This document shows positions 31,490-33,861 of a stretch of 33,861 bases of DNA, in pieces. Below the pieces are notes generated by a model, which saw only the letters and a list, made by a program, of their open reading frames with translations, searched no databases and was not told the origin of the DNA. The DNA lies in NCBI GenBank assembly GCA_946611835.1, contig CAMOEE010000003.1:1-33861 (forward strand), in the 5' to 3' direction. This stretch comes from an uncultured Treponema sp. (GTDB lineage Bacteria > Spirochaetota > Spirochaetia > Treponematales > Treponemataceae). Made by a program: the position numbers and the translations under genes. Positions within the stretch are counted from its first letter, which is position 1. Each line of letters opens with the position of its first letter.

Positions 31490-32938
31490 CTAGATGACAT
31501 TGAATCTGTTTTTCTTAACTTTGTCCAAGGCAGAAATCAGAAGCGGTTTTATGTCCTCAAAGTTCATTTCCATGCCTTCAAGGGAAAGCTCCATGGCACA
31601 GGCCTCTTCGTCCGCACAGTCCGAATCATCAGAAAGAATTTCCAGCATGCGTGAAATATGCGTGTACAACTGAGAGAGAGTGACGAGTTCCTGTTGTGGG
31701 AGCTGGTTCAGTTCCTTGTTGTCGCAATCAAGCTCATAAACCAGAGAGCCGACTTCACCGAACAATTTTAACGCCCTGTGACGGAGCGAACCGTTAGAAA
31801 AATCAGCAAACCAATTATAATTCTTGCGAAGTATAGCATTTCTATTGTGAATTTGCAATGTAAGCAACTTTTTCTCGTTATCAGATAAAGGAATATCCTT
31901 TGGAATCAGCTTTTCGATTACCTCGTCGATGTTATCTTTTTTTTCGTAAAGCGAGTCCTTGAGATAGCAGTCAATCACAAAATCAGGAAGAGCAAAGAAA
32001 GGAACAGCACGGCCGTCCTCCTCGTATATGTCATGGTTCCACTTTCCAACAGCAGGGACATCCTGCCCCTTGAACCAGAGCCTGGTTTCAACACCAAAAA
32101 GCTCAAGCCCGACTTTTTTTGATCTCTCCAGAAATTCGTGGACAGAGCCGCAATCAGGAACACAAAGCTCACGGCGGTTTTCGTAAAAGACATTCGCAAG
32201 CTGCTCCTCAATGCTTGAACAAGGCCCCATGCTGTCAAAACTTTCGAGAAGGGCGGATTCCAGCTTGTCGTACCATTTCTGCCGCTCCATGTCCTCAGCA
32301 CTAATCTGGAAAGGATTCAGCTTATGAGTGAGAACAGGAATCACTTCGATGATACCCTTGTCCCAGTCGTAGACCCGGCACAAAATACGGTCGCCATATT
32401 TGAAATCAACCTTGTCGAAAATCGGCTCCATGGAAATGCCGGTAAGGCTCATTTTTAGGGGAAGCTCAAAATTGTTCTCGGCAATATGCAAATCCTTGCA
32501 GGCAGGATCAGAACTGATATACTGTGCGGAAAATTCATCACCGTAGAGGCAGAACAAATCCCTGGCGGTGTTGCAGTCCGTGTCAAAAAGCTTTTCCGGA
32601 AGCTCCTGCCCTAAAAATTCAAAAGTGAGGGAATAAGAAAGAGCATCCAAATCTACAAAAGGCATGCATCTGTCGCCGGGAACGAAAACCTTCTGCTCAA
32701 CTTCTTTTTGGGTTGGCATAAAACTGAAAATCTGATCGGTAAAGGCACCTGCACGGGTGATATACATCTTTTTTTGCAGTGAAAAAGCCCGTCCGTCATT
32801 GTCGAGGAAATCCTTAAGTTCTTCGAGCGAAATTTTATGCCCCAGACCGCAGAGCATGACGAGAAGTTCCTTTGCTGAAAAAGGCATCGGATAAGTTCTG
32901 AGAAAATTAGTCAAAAAGTTTTCTATTGAAACACTCAC
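31490..32938 (-). CDS. Protein of unknown function, possible N-terminal winged helix
   Basis: The 482-residue soluble protein was not recognised. Residues about 12-60 (PFSAKELLVMLCGLGHKISLEELKDFL then a basic beta-like stretch) suggest a winged-helix-type fold. The middle holds a conserved-looking block, FVPGDRCMPFVDLD, and a beta-rich region, YGDRILCRVYDWDKGIIEV. The C-terminal third is helical and acidic (EILSDDSDCADEEACAMEL). There is no signal peptide or membrane segment. The start is GTG at 32936-32938, preceded by TTGCTT, 17 bases, TATCTT and six bases, with no ribosome-binding site. tkt follows on the same strand. Confidence 0.75.
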   Translation of the reverse strand: MSVSIENFLTNFLRTYPMPFSAKELLVMLCGLGHKISLEELKDFLDNDGRAFSLQKKMYITRAGAFTDQIFSFMPTQKEVEQKVFVPGDRCMPFVDLDALSYSLTFEFLGQELPEKLFDTDCNTARDLFCLYGDEFSAQYISSDPACKDLHIAENNFELPLKMSLTGISMEPIFDKVDFKYGDRILCRVYDWDKGIIEVIPVLTHKLNPFQISAEDMERQKWYDKLESALLESFDSMGPCSSIEEQLANVFYENRRELCVPDCGSVHEFLERSKKVGLELFGVETRLWFKGQDVPAVGKWNHDIYEEDGRAVPFFALPDFVIDCYLKDSLYEKKDNIDEVIEKLIPKDIPLSDNEKKLLTLQIHNRNAILRKNYNWFADFSNGSLRHRALKLFGEVGSLVYELDCDNKELNQLPQQELVTLSQLYTHISRMLEILSDDSDCADEEACAMELSLEGMEMNFEDIKPLLISALDKVKKNRFNVI

Positions 32939-32944
32939 GATATA

Positions 32945-32973
32945 AAGATACTAAAAAAATGATGAAAAAGCAA
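32945..32973 (-). promoter_or_regulatory. Promoter of the 482-residue protein gene and probably tkt, predicted leaderless
   Basis: On the minus strand TTGCTT (plus 32968-32973) and TATCTT (32945-32950) are exactly 17 bases apart. The -10 ends six bases before the GTG start, and no ribosome-binding site is present. Confidence 0.5.
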
Positions 32974-33009
32974 AGAGTGAGATTACAAAGAAAAGATTAG
33001 AATTTTCTT

Positions 33010-33723
33010 TTATTCAGCCCTGCTTTTTTTTGATGTCAGCCTGAACCACATCCAGTAGTATCTTCGGTTAAAAAAGACCAGGAGTTTTGCCATCCCGAAA
33101 GAAATAGCGTAAATAAAAATAAAGCCGAGAATTATCATTAAAAGCGGCATGTTGTCAAAATCAAGGAAAAAGTAGGGAATTTTGTCGCCGGCGATTACAT
33201 TTCCCTGAATCAGGGCGATTATGATTGCCGCATAAACCGTTACGAAAGCCGTTCCATTCCAGAGCTGGCGGAAGCTCAAAAGGCCGAGCGGAGAGTCATT
33301 CAAAACAAATGAAAGGATTGTCAAAAGAGGAATCAAAAGATGCATAAAAAACATGTCGATTCGAAGGATGTGCATATGCTGACTGAAGAATGGAAGCTGA
33401 CTGAGCAAAACTACGATTAAAATAAGACTTTCTGCCACAGAGCTTGAAAGACGGATAAAATAGACCAGGGAGCGGGTCAGCTCAGTCTTGCGGGTAATTT
33501 CGATTATGTTGATTATGATAAAGGCCGTCGTCAGAATTGTGGTGAAGATTGTTCCGTCTACGGTCATCCATCTGAAGGTAAGCAGACCTTCCTTGTCAAA
33601 CTTGAAGATGAAGTAAACCGAAAAAAACCCGCAGAGGACAATGAGAGCGGAAATGGCGATGTTGAGGATTTTTTTTGTCCTGTAGCGTCTGTCAAAACCA
33701 GCGATGACCTGATCAATATTCAT
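33010..33723 (-). CDS. Multi-pass membrane protein of unknown function
   Basis: The 237-residue protein was not recognised. About six hydrophobic segments are visible (roughly residues 19-43, 56-76, 90-110, 118-142, 155-175 and 192-218), with a short basic cytoplasmic N-terminus (DRRYRTKK) and a basic C-terminus (RRYYWMWFRLTSKKSRAE). No catalytic motif stands out. The ATG follows AAAGGAGGG with a five-base spacer, a strong site. The 71-base gap to the next gene has that gene's promoter, so the two are probably separate units. Confidence 0.75.
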   Translation of the reverse strand: MNIDQVIAGFDRRYRTKKILNIAISALIVLCGFFSVYFIFKFDKEGLLTFRWMTVDGTIFTTILTTAFIIINIIEITRKTELTRSLVYFIRLSSSVAESLILIVVLLSQLPFFSQHMHILRIDMFFMHLLIPLLTILSFVLNDSPLGLLSFRQLWNGTAFVTVYAAIIIALIQGNVIAGDKIPYFFLDFDNMPLLMIILGFIFIYAISFGMAKLLVFFNRRYYWMWFRLTSKKSRAE

Positions 33724-33743
33724 TTTTTCCCTCCTTTAAAAAC

Positions 33744-33842
33744 ACCGCGTTAGGCGGTCTTGCATGGAAGCAACGAATCTGCAAGTTTTCGTCAACGGCG
33801 AAAACTTGGCCGTGATAAAATTACAGGGATGTAATTTTATCA
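33744..33842. repeat. Cluster of three hairpins upstream of the membrane protein gene
   Basis: Three perfect inverted repeats lie in series: ACCGC/GCGGT with loop GTTAG (33744-33758), CAAGTTTTCG/CGAAAACTTG with a seven-base loop (33782-33808), and TGATAAAATTACA/TGTAATTTTATCA with loop GGGA (33813-33842). Two adjacent AT-rich hairpins near a gene start resemble the repeat at 1826-2023, with unrelated stem sequences. On the minus strand AAAGGAGGC lies just upstream of the last hairpin, but the short reading frame that follows has no support as a gene. Confidence 0.75.
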
Positions 33843-33861
33843 TGCCTCCTTTTGCAGGGCA

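Noticed and set aside
33820..33861. A further minus-strand gene starting at ATG near 33844 after AAAGGAGGC
   Set aside because: The ribosome-binding site is one base from the ATG, and the short frame reads straight through the hairpin cluster with repeat-like composition.

Overview
The window reads as a chromosomal segment of a spirochaete, most likely a free-living or gut Treponema. The reasons are a fused AroD-AroE protein, a MurA with Asp in place of the usual active-site Cys, a CPA2 antiporter carrying a C-terminal PTS EIIA domain, a STAS protein with a zinc ribbon, and dense hairpin-rich intergenic repeats. The genus is inferred from overall protein character and was not tested by a search. 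No rRNA, tRNA, CRISPR array, transposase or integrase was seen.

Layout. 1-2072: the first codons of trpG and all of trpE on the minus strand, then a 376-base gap holding a trpE promoter with an overlapping inverted repeat, a hairpin-rich leader, and two copies of a roughly 100-bp structured repeat. 2073-4307: aroDE and rpiA. 4308-4502: a long imperfect hairpin between convergent rpiA and era. 4503-5438: era (minus). 5572-10017: a four-gene operon made of a binding lipoprotein, a double-length permease, a patatin-like hydrolase and an ATPase, with overlapping starts and stops. 10107-15205: antiporter-EIIA fusion, a small one-TM protein, pepT and murA. 15210-18621: two overlapping membrane-protein genes of unknown function and a STAS/zinc-ribbon gene (minus). 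18692-20452: an SDR gene (minus) diverging from a TrmJ-like methyltransferase. 20480-24699 (minus): ctpA-type protease, rsmE, a degenerate WecG/TagA-like protein, and a sigma-54-type AAA+ activator without a DNA-binding domain. 24776-26868: a MinD/FlhG-like ATPase and lgt. 26887-29264: a two-gene DNA cytosine methyltransferase/restriction endonuclease cassette. 29265-29477: a large inverted repeat that copies the 3' end of tkt and holds a bidirectional terminator. 29478-33723 (minus): tkt and two unknown proteins. The window ends in another paired-hairpin element.

Functional themes are aromatic amino-acid synthesis (TrpE, TrpG, AroDE), pentose phosphate metabolism (RpiA, Tkt), envelope biogenesis (MurA, Lgt, CtpA, patatin), solute and ion transport, and DNA modification.

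Two patterns stand out. First, eight genes have a -10-like hexamer ending 6-7 bases before the start codon and no Shine-Dalgarno sequence, which predicts leaderless mRNAs; other genes in the same window have strong AGGAGG sites. Second, the intergenic spaces repeatedly carry hairpins whose loops or layout are conserved while the stem sequence changes with compensation. The most unusual single locus is the inverted tkt tail beside the restriction-modification cassette.
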